A stretch of DNA of 64,000 nt from Mesorhizobium sp. 65-26 (GTDB lineage Bacteria; Pseudomonadota; Alphaproteobacteria; Rhizobiales; Rhizobiaceae). Positions 34,076 to 42,639 of the stretch are shown piece by piece; position 1 is the first letter of the stretch; each line of letters opens with the position of its first letter. The notes below the pieces were generated by a model. That model was not told the DNA's origin, made no database searches, and saw only the letters and a program-made list of their open reading frames with translations. The stretch lies in the NCBI GenBank assembly GCA_001899205.1, contig MKVL01000004.1:186001-250000 (forward strand). The letters are read 5' to 3'. Both the position numbers and the translations under genes were made by a program.

Positions 34076-35095
34076 ATGACCGGCCTCACTCGCCGCACCA
34101 CCCTTACGCTCATCGCTTCGGCGCTTGCCGGGGCCGTCGCCTTTGCCACTCCCGCCTTCGCCGACGGCAAGAAAGTCACCGTCGCCCTCGACTGGACGCC
34201 CAACACCAATCATGTCGGCCTCTATGTCGCGCGCGACAAGGGCTTCTACAAGGAGGCCGGGCTGGACGTGCAGATCCTGCCCTATTCGGACACCGCGGCC
34301 GGCACGCTGGTCAGCAACCACCTTGCCGATTTCGGCGTCGCGGGCGTGGGCTTCTACTCCCAGCATGCCGCGGGGGCCGATCTCAAGGCGGTTTATGCCG
34401 TCGTCCAGCACGAGACGGGGCGCCTCGTCTTCAGCGCCGACCGAAAGGACATCAAGTCGCCGAAGGATCTCGACGGCAAGACCTATGGCGGCTTCGGCAG
34501 CGCGTGGGAAAACGCGCTCATCGGCAGCATCATCAAGGCAGACGGCGGCAAGGGCGATATCAAGACCGTGACGCTCGGCACCTCCGCCTACGAGGCGCTG
34601 GCCAACGGCTCGGTCGATTTCACGCTGGAGATACTGACCTGGGAAGGCGTCCAGTCCGAACTGCTCGGCCAGAAGCTGACGGCCCTGAAATACAGTGACT
34701 ACGGCGTTCCCGAGCAGTACACCACGCTGCTTGTCTCCAGCGACGCCTATCTCAAGCAGGACGCGGATACGGCCAAGGCGTTTCTCGCCGCGACGCGCAA
34801 GGGCTATGCCTATGCCGCCGACCATCCGGACGAGGCGGGAGACCTGCTGATTGCCGCCAACCCGGACGCGCTCACCAACAAGGAGCTGGTACATGCCTCG
34901 CTGAAGTCGCTGGTCGACGGCCATTACCTTCGGGCAGAGAATGGCACGATCGGCACGATCGATCCGGCCAAGAACAGCGCCATCGGCGACTATCTCTTCG
35001 CCAACGGCATTCTCAAGGACGGCAATGGCGCTCGCTTGACCACGAAGCCCGACTTCGCGAGCTACATCTCGAACGACTACCTGCCGAAGGACTGA
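34076..35095 (+). CDS. NMT1/THI5-like ABC substrate-binding protein (ThiY type)
   Basis: The 339-residue receptor has a signal peptide (TTLTLIASALAGAVAFATPA, cleavage near AFA). The THI5/NMT1 core follows at once: VTVALDWTPNTNHVGLYVAR, then DKGFYKEAGLDVQILPYSDT. DWTPNTNH is the hallmark of receptors for hydroxymethylpyrimidine or formyl-aminopyrimidine. With the YkoF-like protein this points to a thiamine-pyrimidine importer. No TPP riboswitch is seen, and flavin monooxygenase genes sit on both sides, so an S- or N-heterocycle is an alternative ligand. The ribosome site is AAGGAGATTGAA. Confidence 0.85.
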   Translation: MTGLTRRTTLTLIASALAGAVAFATPAFADGKKVTVALDWTPNTNHVGLYVARDKGFYKEAGLDVQILPYSDTAAGTLVSNHLADFGVAGVGFYSQHAAGADLKAVYAVVQHETGRLVFSADRKDIKSPKDLDGKTYGGFGSAWENALIGSIIKADGGKGDIKTVTLGTSAYEALANGSVDFTLEILTWEGVQSELLGQKLTALKYSDYGVPEQYTTLLVSSDAYLKQDADTAKAFLAATRKGYAYAADHPDEAGDLLIAANPDALTNKELVHASLKSLVDGHYLRAENGTIGTIDPAKNSAIGDYLFANGILKDGNGARLTTKPDFASYISNDYLPKD

Positions 35096-35102
35096 CGGCG
35101 GC

Positions 35103-36458
35103 ATGTCGCGGCAGGCTCGCTTTCTCAGGCTCAACGCAGTCGTCTACGGCCTCGGCAACCACGAGGCCGCCTGGCGGATGCCGGAGAGCGATCCCTTGGC
35201 CACCACGTCGCTGGCGCATTGGGCAGGGCTGGCGCGGATCGCGGAGGAAGCGGGTTTCGATTCCCTCTTCCTCGGCGACGTGCTGGCGCTGTTGCAGGGG
35301 GCGGAGAGGCACCTTTCCGACACCATGGATCCACTGGTCATCCTTTCGGCGCTTGCTGCCGTGACCAGCCGCATCGGCCTCATCGGCACGCTGTCGACCT
35401 CCTTCGAGCCGCCGTTCCACATTGCCCGGCGCTTCGCCTCGCTCGACCACATCACCGGCGGTCGCGCCGGCTGGAACATCGTTACCTCCTCCAACCGGCT
35501 GGAGGCCGGCAACTTTGGCCTGGACGGTCTTCCCGCGCATGCCGGGCGTTACGCGATGGCGAGCGACGTGCTCGACGCGACCATCGCCCTTTGGGACAGT
35601 TGGGACGCGGACGCGCGCGTCGCCGACAAGCAGGCCGGGCTCTATTTCGATCCGGGCAAGGTGCATCCGGTGAATCATGCCGGCCCCTTCGTGCGCACGG
35701 CGGGACCGCTCAACGTGCCGCGCGGCCCGCAGGGAAGGCCGCTACTGGTGCAGGCGGGCTCCTCCGAGGACGGCAGGACGCTCGCCGCCACCTACGCGGA
35801 TGTCGTCTTCACCGCACAGCTGTCGCTCGAAGATGCCAGGGCTTTCTACGATGACATCAAGACGCGCGCCGCTGCTGCGGGCCGCGATCCTGACGAGGTT
35901 CTGGTGATGCCCGGCATCATGCCCGTGGTCGGCGACACGCGCGCCGCAGCGCAAGCGCGGCTCGACGCGATCGACGGCGTCATTGTGCGCGAACATGCGC
36001 TCGAGCAGCTTTCCGAATATCTGCAGGCCGATGCCCGCGCCTTCGATCTCGACCAGCCGCTCCCGGACGGAGTGGGCGACGAAAGCCGCTCGCAGGCGAA
36101 CAAGAGCCGGTTCTCCCTCATCGTCACGCTGGCGCGGCGCGAAGGCTTGACCGTGCGCCAACTGCTGCAGCGCGTCGGCGGCGGGCGTGGCCACTTCTTG
36201 CAGGCCGGCACCGCCGTCGAGATCGCCGACACCATGCAGGAATGGTTCGAGAATGGCGCCGCCGACGGCTTCAGCGTGATGTGCCCCGTCCTGCCGACGG
36301 ATCTCCGGGCCTTCAGCGAGAGCGTGGTGCCGGAGCTCAGCCGTCGCGGTCTTCTCGGCAATGGCCGGGCGGGCTCGACGTTGCGTCAGCGCCTTGGCCT
36401 GCGGGAAATACCCACGCGCCCGGCCGGCGCCGAGCCGGCGCCCGCCATCGCTTCGTGA
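35103..36458 (+). CDS. FMN-dependent monooxygenase, NtaA/SnaA/DszA family (second of three)
   Basis: The 451-residue enzyme starts with FLRLNAVVYGLGNHEAAWRM and has GFDSLFLGDVLALL near residue 55 and SLDHITGGRAGWNIVTSSNR near residue 118. The C-terminal block TAVEIADTMQEWFENGAADG aligns with the other two copies in the window. It starts seven bases after the receptor stop and ends the transporter operon. Flavin monooxygenases bracketing one importer suggest that the imported compound is cleaved oxidatively by both, or that they have different specificities. Confidence 0.86.
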   Translation: MSRQARFLRLNAVVYGLGNHEAAWRMPESDPLATTSLAHWAGLARIAEEAGFDSLFLGDVLALLQGAERHLSDTMDPLVILSALAAVTSRIGLIGTLSTSFEPPFHIARRFASLDHITGGRAGWNIVTSSNRLEAGNFGLDGLPAHAGRYAMASDVLDATIALWDSWDADARVADKQAGLYFDPGKVHPVNHAGPFVRTAGPLNVPRGPQGRPLLVQAGSSEDGRTLAATYADVVFTAQLSLEDARAFYDDIKTRAAAAGRDPDEVLVMPGIMPVVGDTRAAAQARLDAIDGVIVREHALEQLSEYLQADARAFDLDQPLPDGVGDESRSQANKSRFSLIVTLARREGLTVRQLLQRVGGGRGHFLQAGTAVEIADTMQEWFENGAADGFSVMCPVLPTDLRAFSESVVPELSRRGLLGNGRAGSTLRQRLGLREIPTRPAGAEPAPAIAS

Positions 36459-36482
36459 CGATCCGCGTTACATGCCGCGAGC

Positions 36483-37739
36483 CTACAGCGGCCGCTCGGC
36501 GGCCGTCGGCATCGGTACCGGGGCCAGTCCGGGGCCGGCTGCCCACAGCCATTTGTAACTCTCGAAATCGGACGAGCCCTGCTTCAGGCCCTCATCGCGT
36601 TGCCGCTGCGCCTCGCCGTCGCTTATGTGCCAGAGATCCGCATTGGCGCGTGAGGCCTGCTGAACCTTGAGGGTTCGGGGCTGCCGTTCGGCGGCATAGC
36701 CGTTGAGCGCCGCCGCGATGCCGGCATTGTCGACGCCGGTCAGATATCGGGCGAGCACCGCGCCGTCCTCTATCGCCTGGCCCGCGCCCTGTGCCTGGAA
36801 AGGCAGCATGGCATGGCAGGCATCGCCAAGCAGCACGACACGTCCGCGCGACCATTCCGGCATCGGCGTCAGCTCATGCAGTCCGTAGCCGGTGACCTGA
36901 TCCGCGAACGACATCAGCCTGAGCAGGCGCGGATCCCAGCCGTGGAACTGAGCGGCGAGCGAGGCCTTGTCGATCGTGTTCGTCCAGATCGCCTCGGCTT
37001 CGGGTATGCCCGCCCGCGTGGCGCCGACATAGACGCCGCGTCCGGCCCATATCGGATGCATCAGCGCCGAGCCGCTCGGCCCCAGCCAGATCTGCTGCAC
37101 GGGACGCTGCAGGAGCTGTGCCAGTTCCGGATCCTTCCGCGCTTCCGTGACATCGATGATGTGTCGGTAGACGATGCGGCCCGACCAGCGCGTCGGTACC
37201 TGCCCCCAGATCGATGCGCGGATGTTCGAACGGATGCCGTCCGCCCCGATCACCACATCTCCGGAGACGATCTCGCCGTCCGAGAGCTTCAGGGATGCCT
37301 GCTCCGGCCCGAGCGCGTCGATGCCGGCAACCTCCAGCCCGAGGCGGATGCGAACGGGTGTCCCGAAGCCGGCCGGATCGGTGGCCGTCGCCACAAGCGC
37401 GTCGTGCAGGTCGGCGCGATGCAGGCACCAGTAGGCCGCGCCTATCGCCTTCTCCAGGCGCTCGCCCATCGGCTGCTCGCCAAGGACTTCTCCGGTGTTC
37501 CAGCGGCGGCGCAGGGCCGCCTCCGCCTTGACGCCCTTGCCCGAGAAGCGATCGACGACGCCCCAGGCCTGGAGAAGCCGGGACGCGTTCGGCCCCATCT
37601 GGATGCCGGCGCCGACGACGCCGAGCGCAGGCGCCTTCTCGATCATCGTCACCTTGTGCCCGGCGCGTCGGAGCGCGATCGCCGCCGCCATGCCGCCCAG
37701 TCCCGCCCCGGCGATGACCACATTCAGCGATGATGCCAT
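36483..37739 (-). CDS. FAD-dependent aromatic hydroxylase (salicylate/3-hydroxybenzoate hydroxylase type)
   Basis: The 418-residue class-A flavoprotein monooxygenase has the GxGxxG motif in VVIAGAGLGGMAAAIALRRA, the DG motif in VVIGADGIRSNIRAS and the GD motif in VVLLGDACHAMLPFQAQGAG. These define the NAD(P)H-dependent hydroxylases of phenolic or pyridine carboxylates. It reads against the flanking genes. Its start lies next to an AT-rich dyad (37791-37808). A role in ring hydroxylation of an aromatic or N-heterocyclic acid is likely; whether it belongs to the sulfur-type pathway is uncertain. Confidence 0.87.
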   Translation of the reverse strand: MASSLNVVIAGAGLGGMAAAIALRRAGHKVTMIEKAPALGVVGAGIQMGPNASRLLQAWGVVDRFSGKGVKAEAALRRRWNTGEVLGEQPMGERLEKAIGAAYWCLHRADLHDALVATATDPAGFGTPVRIRLGLEVAGIDALGPEQASLKLSDGEIVSGDVVIGADGIRSNIRASIWGQVPTRWSGRIVYRHIIDVTEARKDPELAQLLQRPVQQIWLGPSGSALMHPIWAGRGVYVGATRAGIPEAEAIWTNTIDKASLAAQFHGWDPRLLRLMSFADQVTGYGLHELTPMPEWSRGRVVLLGDACHAMLPFQAQGAGQAIEDGAVLARYLTGVDNAGIAAALNGYAAERQPRTLKVQQASRANADLWHISDGEAQRQRDEGLKQGSSDFESYKWLWAAGPGLAPVPMPTAAERPL

Positions 37740-37790
37740 TTCACGTCCACCTTGCGTTCAGAAGTACCCGTGCGGATGCGCCCGGATCGT

Positions 37791-37808
37791 TATATTTGTA
37801 AAAATATA
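37791..37808. promoter_or_regulatory. AT-rich dyad upstream of the FAD hydroxylase
   Basis: TATATTT, GTAA and AAATATA form a perfect 7-bp inverted repeat 52 bases before the hydroxylase start on the minus strand. It stands out in a GC-rich genome and may be a repressor site or part of the promoter. Confidence 0.45.
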
Positions 37809-37980
37809 TCGACGGGAGTTGCCACTGGACAATAGTCCTTGCGATCCGGGCTATCACCAATGGGAATAGTACCATGAACCGACATGGCCCGGCATGTCCG
37901 CGCGAACATGGCCCGTCGTGATATCCACGTTCCCTGGCTTCGGTCAATGGCCGGCTGACGCAGGCAGTGAGCGTCGCAGG

Positions 37981-38005
37981 TAATTCTACTAATTTTGTAG
38001 AATTA
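37981..38005. promoter_or_regulatory. Dyad operator candidate (TCTAC-N7-GTAGA), copy 1
   Basis: TAATTCTAC, TAATTTT and GTAGAATTA form a perfect 9-bp inverted repeat 131 bases before the oxygenase gene at 38136. The core TCTAC-N7-GTAGA recurs at 45093-45109. CTAC-N7-GTAG also fits the T-N11-A rule for LysR-type regulators, but no LysR gene is in the window. The remaining 37740-38135 stretch shows no other gene. Confidence 0.6.
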
Positions 38006-38135
38006 ACAAAAAATCGCTGCGTGACCTTTTTCGACGACACATGAATTTTCCGCCCGGTGGCCGAAAGGGATGGCGTTTTCTTTGTTTTCCCGGTTCGCGG
38101 TGCGACGCTTTTCACCATCAGACAAGAGGGTGAAA

Positions 38136-39188
38136 ATGAGCGGACCTGCCGACCAGAGAGCGATCCCGGTGCTGGATTTCTCGCGTTATGACGCCGGCGC
38201 GGCAGGGCGCGCGGAGTTCCTCGAGGAGCTTCGGCGCGCCGCGCGCGACGTCGGCTTCTTCTATCTGTCGGGACATGGCGTGCCGCAGTCGCTGATCGAC
38301 GATGTGCTCGGCGCGTCCCGACGCTTCTTCACCTTGCCTGAGGGCGACAAGCTCGAGATCGAGATGGTCAACTCGCCGCATTTTCGGGGCTACAACCGGG
38401 TCGGCCAGGAACTGACGAAAGGCCAGCGCGACTGGCGCGAGCAGGTCGATATCGGCTCCGAGGCGCCAGCACTGCCGCGCGACGCGGAGCTTCCGGCCTG
38501 GTCGCGCCTGCAGGGGCCGAACCAGTGGCCCAGCGCGCTGCCGGAGCTGAAGCCGCTGCTGCTCGAATGGCAGCAGAACCTGACCGAGCTTTCCACGCGA
38601 CTGCTGAAGGCGTTTGCCGTCATCCTGGAGCAGGATGAGAACGCCTTCGAGAACATCTATGCCGGCACGCCGAACCACCTCATCAAGATCATCCGCTATC
38701 CCGGCCGCGAGGCAACCGAGAGCGAGCAGGGCGTCGGCGCGCACAAGGACAGCGGCTTCCTGACGCTCCTGCTGCAGGAACGGCAGAAGGGCTTGCAGGT
38801 GGAAGCCGCAGATGGCGGCTGGATCGATGCTGAGCCGCGCGCGGGCACCTTCGTCGTCAACATCGGCGAATTGCTGGAGATGGCCACCGACGGTTACCTC
38901 AAGGCGACGGTGCATCGCGTGGTGACGCCGCCGTCCGGGACCGACCGGCTGTCGGTCGCGTTCTTCCTCGGCGCTCCCTTCGACGCGGAAATCCCGCTGC
39001 TCGATCTGGCGCCGCACCTCAAGGCGCAGGCCAGCGGCGTCACCCGCGATCCGCAGAACCCGCTTTACCGCAGCTCGGGCCAGAACGCGTTGAAGAGCCG
39101 CCTGCGCTCCCATCCCGACGTGGCGCGGCGCCACCACGCCGATCTGCTGGCGCAGCAGGCCCGCGCCGAAGCCATCCCGGTCGCCTGA
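38136..39188 (+). CDS. 2-oxoglutarate/Fe(II)-type dioxygenase, isopenicillin N synthase family (first copy)
   Basis: The 350-residue protein has the N-terminal DIOX_N block (IPVLDFSRYD, then RRAARDVGFFYLSGHGVPQS) and the catalytic domain with His203 and Asp205 in GAHKDSGFLTLLLQ, a distal His260 in ATVHRVVTPPSGTDRLSVAF and the Arg-x-Ser pair in RLS. These are the iron and 2-oxoglutarate contacts. The ATG at 38136 follows AAGAGGGTGA; the longer frame from 38070 lacks a site. It is closely related to the product of 43741-44760. A MetY-like gene follows, so its substrate probably contains sulfur or nitrogen linked to carbon. Antibiotic synthesis is unlikely. Confidence 0.87.
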   Translation: MSGPADQRAIPVLDFSRYDAGAAGRAEFLEELRRAARDVGFFYLSGHGVPQSLIDDVLGASRRFFTLPEGDKLEIEMVNSPHFRGYNRVGQELTKGQRDWREQVDIGSEAPALPRDAELPAWSRLQGPNQWPSALPELKPLLLEWQQNLTELSTRLLKAFAVILEQDENAFENIYAGTPNHLIKIIRYPGREATESEQGVGAHKDSGFLTLLLQERQKGLQVEAADGGWIDAEPRAGTFVVNIGELLEMATDGYLKATVHRVVTPPSGTDRLSVAFFLGAPFDAEIPLLDLAPHLKAQASGVTRDPQNPLYRSSGQNALKSRLRSHPDVARRHHADLLAQQARAEAIPVA

Positions 39189-39225
39189 CCGCCAAGCCCG
39201 ACAGACCAGACAGGAGGATCAAGCC

Positions 39226-40551
39226 GTGACGCTCGAAAATCTCTCTCCCGAAACCCTTGCCCTGCATGGCGGCTCGTGGCGCGCCGATCCGGCCAGCGGC
39301 GCGGTCGCCGTGCCGATCTACCAGACCACGTCCTACCAGTTCCAGGACACCGCCCATGCCGACCGGCTGTTCGCCCTGGACGAAATCGGCCACATCTACA
39401 CCCGCGTCTCGAACCCGACGCAGGATGCGCTGGAGACCCGCATCGCGGCCCTCGAGGGCGGCGCGGCAGCCCTGCTGCTGTCGTCCGGCCAGGCGGCATC
39501 GGCCTATTCTGTCCTCAATCTTGCCGGGGCGGGCGACAACATCGTTTCCTCCACCGATCTCTATGGCGGCACCTGGGCCCTGTTTGCCGCGACGCTGAAG
39601 CATCTCGGCGTCGAGGTGCGGTTCGTCGATCCGTCCGATCCGGAGAATTTCCGCAGGGCGACCGACGAGCGGACCCGCGCCTACTATGCGGAATCCCTGC
39701 CCAATCCCAAGCTGCAGGTCTTCCCGATCAGGGAGGTGGCCGATATCGGCCGTTCGCTCGGCGTGCCGCTGATCGTCGACAACACGGCCGCGCCGCTCAG
39801 CATCCGGCCCTTCGAGCATGGCGCCGCCGTCGTCGTCTATTCGGCGACCAAATATATCGGCGGCCACGGCACCTCGATCGGCGGCATCGTCATCGACGGC
39901 GGCAACTTCCCCTGGGAGGAGCATGCGGAGCGGTTTCCGACACTGAACCAGCCTGATCCAAGCTACCACGGCAAGGTCTGGGTCGAGGCGGCCAAGCCGC
40001 TGGGTCCGGTTGCCTATGTCCTGCGCATCCGTACCGTCTTGCTGCGCGACGTCGGCGCGGCCATCAGCCCGTTCAACGCCTTCCAGCTCCTGCAGGGGCT
40101 TGAGACGCTGCCACTGCGCATCCGTCAGCACAACGAGAATGCCATCAAGGTGGCCGAATTCCTGCGCGGCCATCCCAGGATCGGCAACGTCATCTTCCCG
40201 GCCTATCAGGAGGGTGAAAACAAGCGCCGCGCCGAGACCTATTTCAGGCCTGGCAGCTATGGCGCTCTGGTCGGCTTCGAGCTCAGGGATGGCCGCGAGG
40301 CAGGCCGTTCCTTCATCAACGGATTGAAGCTTCTCTATCACGTCGCCAACATCGGCGACGCGCGCTCGCTCGCCATTCATCCGTCGACCACCACCCACTC
40401 GCAGCTCTCGCCCGAGGAACAACTCGCCACCGGCGTGACGCCCGGCTACGTGCGTCTCTCCATCGGCATCGAGCATCCCGACGACATCATCCGCGATCTC
40501 CAGCAGGCGCTCGACCAGGTCGCCGGCGACCGCGAGCTGAAGGCAGCCTGA
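39226..40551 (+). CDS. O-acetylhomoserine sulfhydrylase-like Cys/Met-metabolism PLP enzyme (MetY type)
   Basis: The 441-residue enzyme has the full length of MetY-type proteins. Landmarks: SPETLALHGGSW at the start, VPIYQTTSYQFQDTAHADRL near residue 28, YTRVSNPTQDALETRIAALE, LIVDNTAAPLSIRPFEHGA, the PLP lysine Lys209 in YSATKYIGGHGTSIGGI and LSIGIEHPDDIIRDLQQAL at the C-terminus. It exchanges the acyl group of O-acetylhomoserine for sulfide or a thiol, making homocysteine or methionine. The start is GTG with a strong AGGAGG site. In this island it could re-fix sulfide or methanethiol set free by the oxygenases. Confidence 0.9.
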   Translation: MTLENLSPETLALHGGSWRADPASGAVAVPIYQTTSYQFQDTAHADRLFALDEIGHIYTRVSNPTQDALETRIAALEGGAAALLLSSGQAASAYSVLNLAGAGDNIVSSTDLYGGTWALFAATLKHLGVEVRFVDPSDPENFRRATDERTRAYYAESLPNPKLQVFPIREVADIGRSLGVPLIVDNTAAPLSIRPFEHGAAVVVYSATKYIGGHGTSIGGIVIDGGNFPWEEHAERFPTLNQPDPSYHGKVWVEAAKPLGPVAYVLRIRTVLLRDVGAAISPFNAFQLLQGLETLPLRIRQHNENAIKVAEFLRGHPRIGNVIFPAYQEGENKRRAETYFRPGSYGALVGFELRDGREAGRSFINGLKLLYHVANIGDARSLAIHPSTTTHSQLSPEEQLATGVTPGYVRLSIGIEHPDDIIRDLQQALDQVAGDRELKAA

Positions 40552-40603
40552 AACATTCCGTCATGAACCGATCGCCGGCGGTATCCGGCCAATGGAGGGG
40601 ACA

Positions 40604-41629
40604 ATGAGTTCCAACAGGGAAGGGTCCAGGATTTCGCGGCGCGGCGTGTTGCGCGCGGCAGGCGCGCTCGGCGTCGGCGCGGCCGCGGTCGGCCTGGTTG
40701 CCAGGCCGACGAGCTACGCCATCGCCGGCAATCCAACCAAGGTCAGGCTGTCCTGGACAGAGTTCGCCGCCTGCCACTCGCCCATCGCCTTCGCGCTGTC
40801 GAAGGGCATCTATGCCAGGCACGATCTCGACATCGATCTCTACTACCAGGGAGCGAGCGGGCTGACGCTCATCCAGTCAATCGCCACCAACAAGACGGAT
40901 GCCGGCGCCGGCCTTCTCTACGACTGGGTGAAGCCGCTGGAGCAGGGGCTCGACGTCAAGCTCTTCGTCGGCTCGCATGGCGGCTGTACCAGGCTGCTTG
41001 CCTCCAAGGCCTCCGGCATCAACAAGCTGGAGGACCTCAAGGGCAAGACGATCGTGTCATACGACGTCGCGAGCCCGCCCAAGCATTCCTTCCAGGTGGC
41101 GCTGGCCAAGGCCGGCCTCGATCCGAACAACGACGTCAACTGGACCAACGTGCCGTTCGATCTCGTCGGCGAGACGGTGGGCAAGGGCCAGGCCGACGCG
41201 CTCGCCCATCTCGATCCCTGGGCCTACGCCCAGAAGAAGAAGTTCGACCTGGTCGAGGTCGCCAACACCCAGACGGGCGTGTTCGAGGGAACGGTCTGCT
41301 GCGTTCTCGGCGTCAACTCGACCTTCCTCCAGGCCAACAAGGACGCGATCAGGCGCCTGGCCGAGGCCGACATCGAGATCCACGAATATGCCTCGCAGCA
41401 TCCCGACGAGGTGGCGAAGTGGTTCGTCGACAATCTCAATCCGGGCTTCCCGGTCGAGGACATCCATGACCAGATCGCGTCCTGGGCGCTGCACACCCAT
41501 CCGATCGGCAAGGATCTCGAGGCACAGGTCAAGCGCTCGGCGGAAGACCTCGCCCTGATCAAGGTGCTGGATCCGACGACCGACCCGGCGGAACTTGCCG
41601 CGCGCGTCACGGTCGACATCCTCGCCTGA
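40604..41629 (+). CDS. ABC transporter substrate-binding protein (aliphatic-sulfonate/taurine type)
   Basis: The 341-residue receptor has a Tat-like leader (SRRGVLRAAGALGVGAAAVG). The nitrate/sulfonate/taurine receptor pattern follows: KVRLSWTEFAACHSPIAFAL, then LSKGIYARHDLDIDLYYQGA and GLTLIQSIATNKTDAGAG. GINKLEDLKGKTIVSYD is the typical second-lobe start. The ATG at 40604 follows TGGAGGGGAC; the ATG at 40592 lies inside that ribosome site. Unusual: several Cys in the mature protein (CHSP, GGCTRL, VCCVLG). It belongs with the next three genes. Confidence 0.87.
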   Translation: MSSNREGSRISRRGVLRAAGALGVGAAAVGLVARPTSYAIAGNPTKVRLSWTEFAACHSPIAFALSKGIYARHDLDIDLYYQGASGLTLIQSIATNKTDAGAGLLYDWVKPLEQGLDVKLFVGSHGGCTRLLASKASGINKLEDLKGKTIVSYDVASPPKHSFQVALAKAGLDPNNDVNWTNVPFDLVGETVGKGQADALAHLDPWAYAQKKKFDLVEVANTQTGVFEGTVCCVLGVNSTFLQANKDAIRRLAEADIEIHEYASQHPDEVAKWFVDNLNPGFPVEDIHDQIASWALHTHPIGKDLEAQVKRSAEDLALIKVLDPTTDPAELAARVTVDILA

Positions 41630-41637
41630 GCATCGCG

Positions 41638-42639
41638 ATGAGCGTGGCGGTCGAACAGCGCGACGACAGCGCGGCTCTGGCGCCGGTGCTTGGCGGCGCG
41701 GTCTGGAGGCACGGCCTGATCGCCGCTGCGGCATGGATCGTCGCCGCGCTGGTGACGGTGGCGTTGCCCGACGTGGTGCCTTGGGGCAGCCGCGATCTTT
41801 TCGCCGGGTCGCTGCTGGCCGGCGCCGCCGTCCTGGCGGTGCTTGCCTTCCTGATCGGACGGGTGGGGCGCCTTTCATCCTGGCTCGTCCGCTACGGCCC
41901 CTGGTTCATCGCGCTCGGCGTCTGGTTCGCCCTGTGGGAACTGATCACCGCCAAGTTCGGCTGGCTGCCGAAGCCGTTCTTCTCGCCGCCGCACGGGCTG
42001 CTGCATGTCTATGTCGTCGACTGGCAGCGCCTGCTGATCTGCATCGCCTACACCGCGCGGCTCTGGTCGATCGGCTTTGCCGGCGGCATCGTGCTGGGCT
42101 TCGTCGGCGGCGTCGCGCTCGGCTGGTCGAAGAGCTTCGCCTATTGGGGCATGCCGATCCTGAAGCTGATCGGGCCGGTGCCGGCGAGCGCCTGGATTCC
42201 CGCCACCTTCTTCCTGTTTCCCACCACCTTCCAGGCCAGCATCTTCCTGGTGGCGCTCGCTTCGGGCATTCCCGTGGCGATCCTCACCGCTTCCGGCATC
42301 AACACGGTCAACCGCGCCTATTACGACGTCGCCCGCACGCTGGGGGCCGACAATCGTTTCCTGGTGCTGCGCGTCGCCATTCCGGCCGCGCTGCCCAATG
42401 TCTTCGTCGGCCTGTTCATGGGCCTCTACTATTCCTTCGCGGTCCTCGTCGTCGCGGAAATGCTGGGCGCCAAATACGGCCTTGGCTGGTACCTGCAGTT
42501 TCAGACCGCCTATTCGGCCTACGCCAATGTCTACGCTGCCCTCGTCGTCATGGCGCTGATCTGCTCGGGGCTGGTCAAGCTTCTCTTCCTGGTGCGCGAT
42601 CGCCTGCTCGGCTGGCAGAAAGGCGTCGTGCAATGGTGA
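41638..42639 (+). CDS. ABC transporter permease (SsuC/TauC type) with extra N-terminal membrane segments
   Basis: The 333-residue protein is about 60 residues longer than usual SsuC-type permeases. Two or more extra hydrophobic segments lie at the N-terminus (residues 24-45 and 57-75). The conserved core follows: IGFAGGIVLGFVGGVALGWS near residue 142, PVPASAWIPATFFLFPTTFQ near residue 181 and the EAA loop DVARTLGADNRFLVLRVAIP. Its end overlaps the ATPase gene by seven bases. Confidence 0.87.
   Translation: MSVAVEQRDDSAALAPVLGGAVWRHGLIAAAAWIVAALVTVALPDVVPWGSRDLFAGSLLAGAAVLAVLAFLIGRVGRLSSWLVRYGPWFIALGVWFALWELITAKFGWLPKPFFSPPHGLLHVYVVDWQRLLICIAYTARLWSIGFAGGIVLGFVGGVALGWSKSFAYWGMPILKLIGPVPASAWIPATFFLFPTTFQASIFLVALASGIPVAILTASGINTVNRAYYDVARTLGADNRFLVLRVAIPAALPNVFVGLFMGLYYSFAVLVVAEMLGAKYGLGWYLQFQTAYSAYANVYAALVVMALICSGLVKLLFLVRDRLLGWQKGVVQW

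Noticed and set aside
38136-39188. Isopenicillin N synthase / beta-lactam pathway
   Set aside because: The family includes many non-antibiotic oxygenases; no ACV synthetase or other beta-lactam genes are present, and the context is sulfur-type metabolism.
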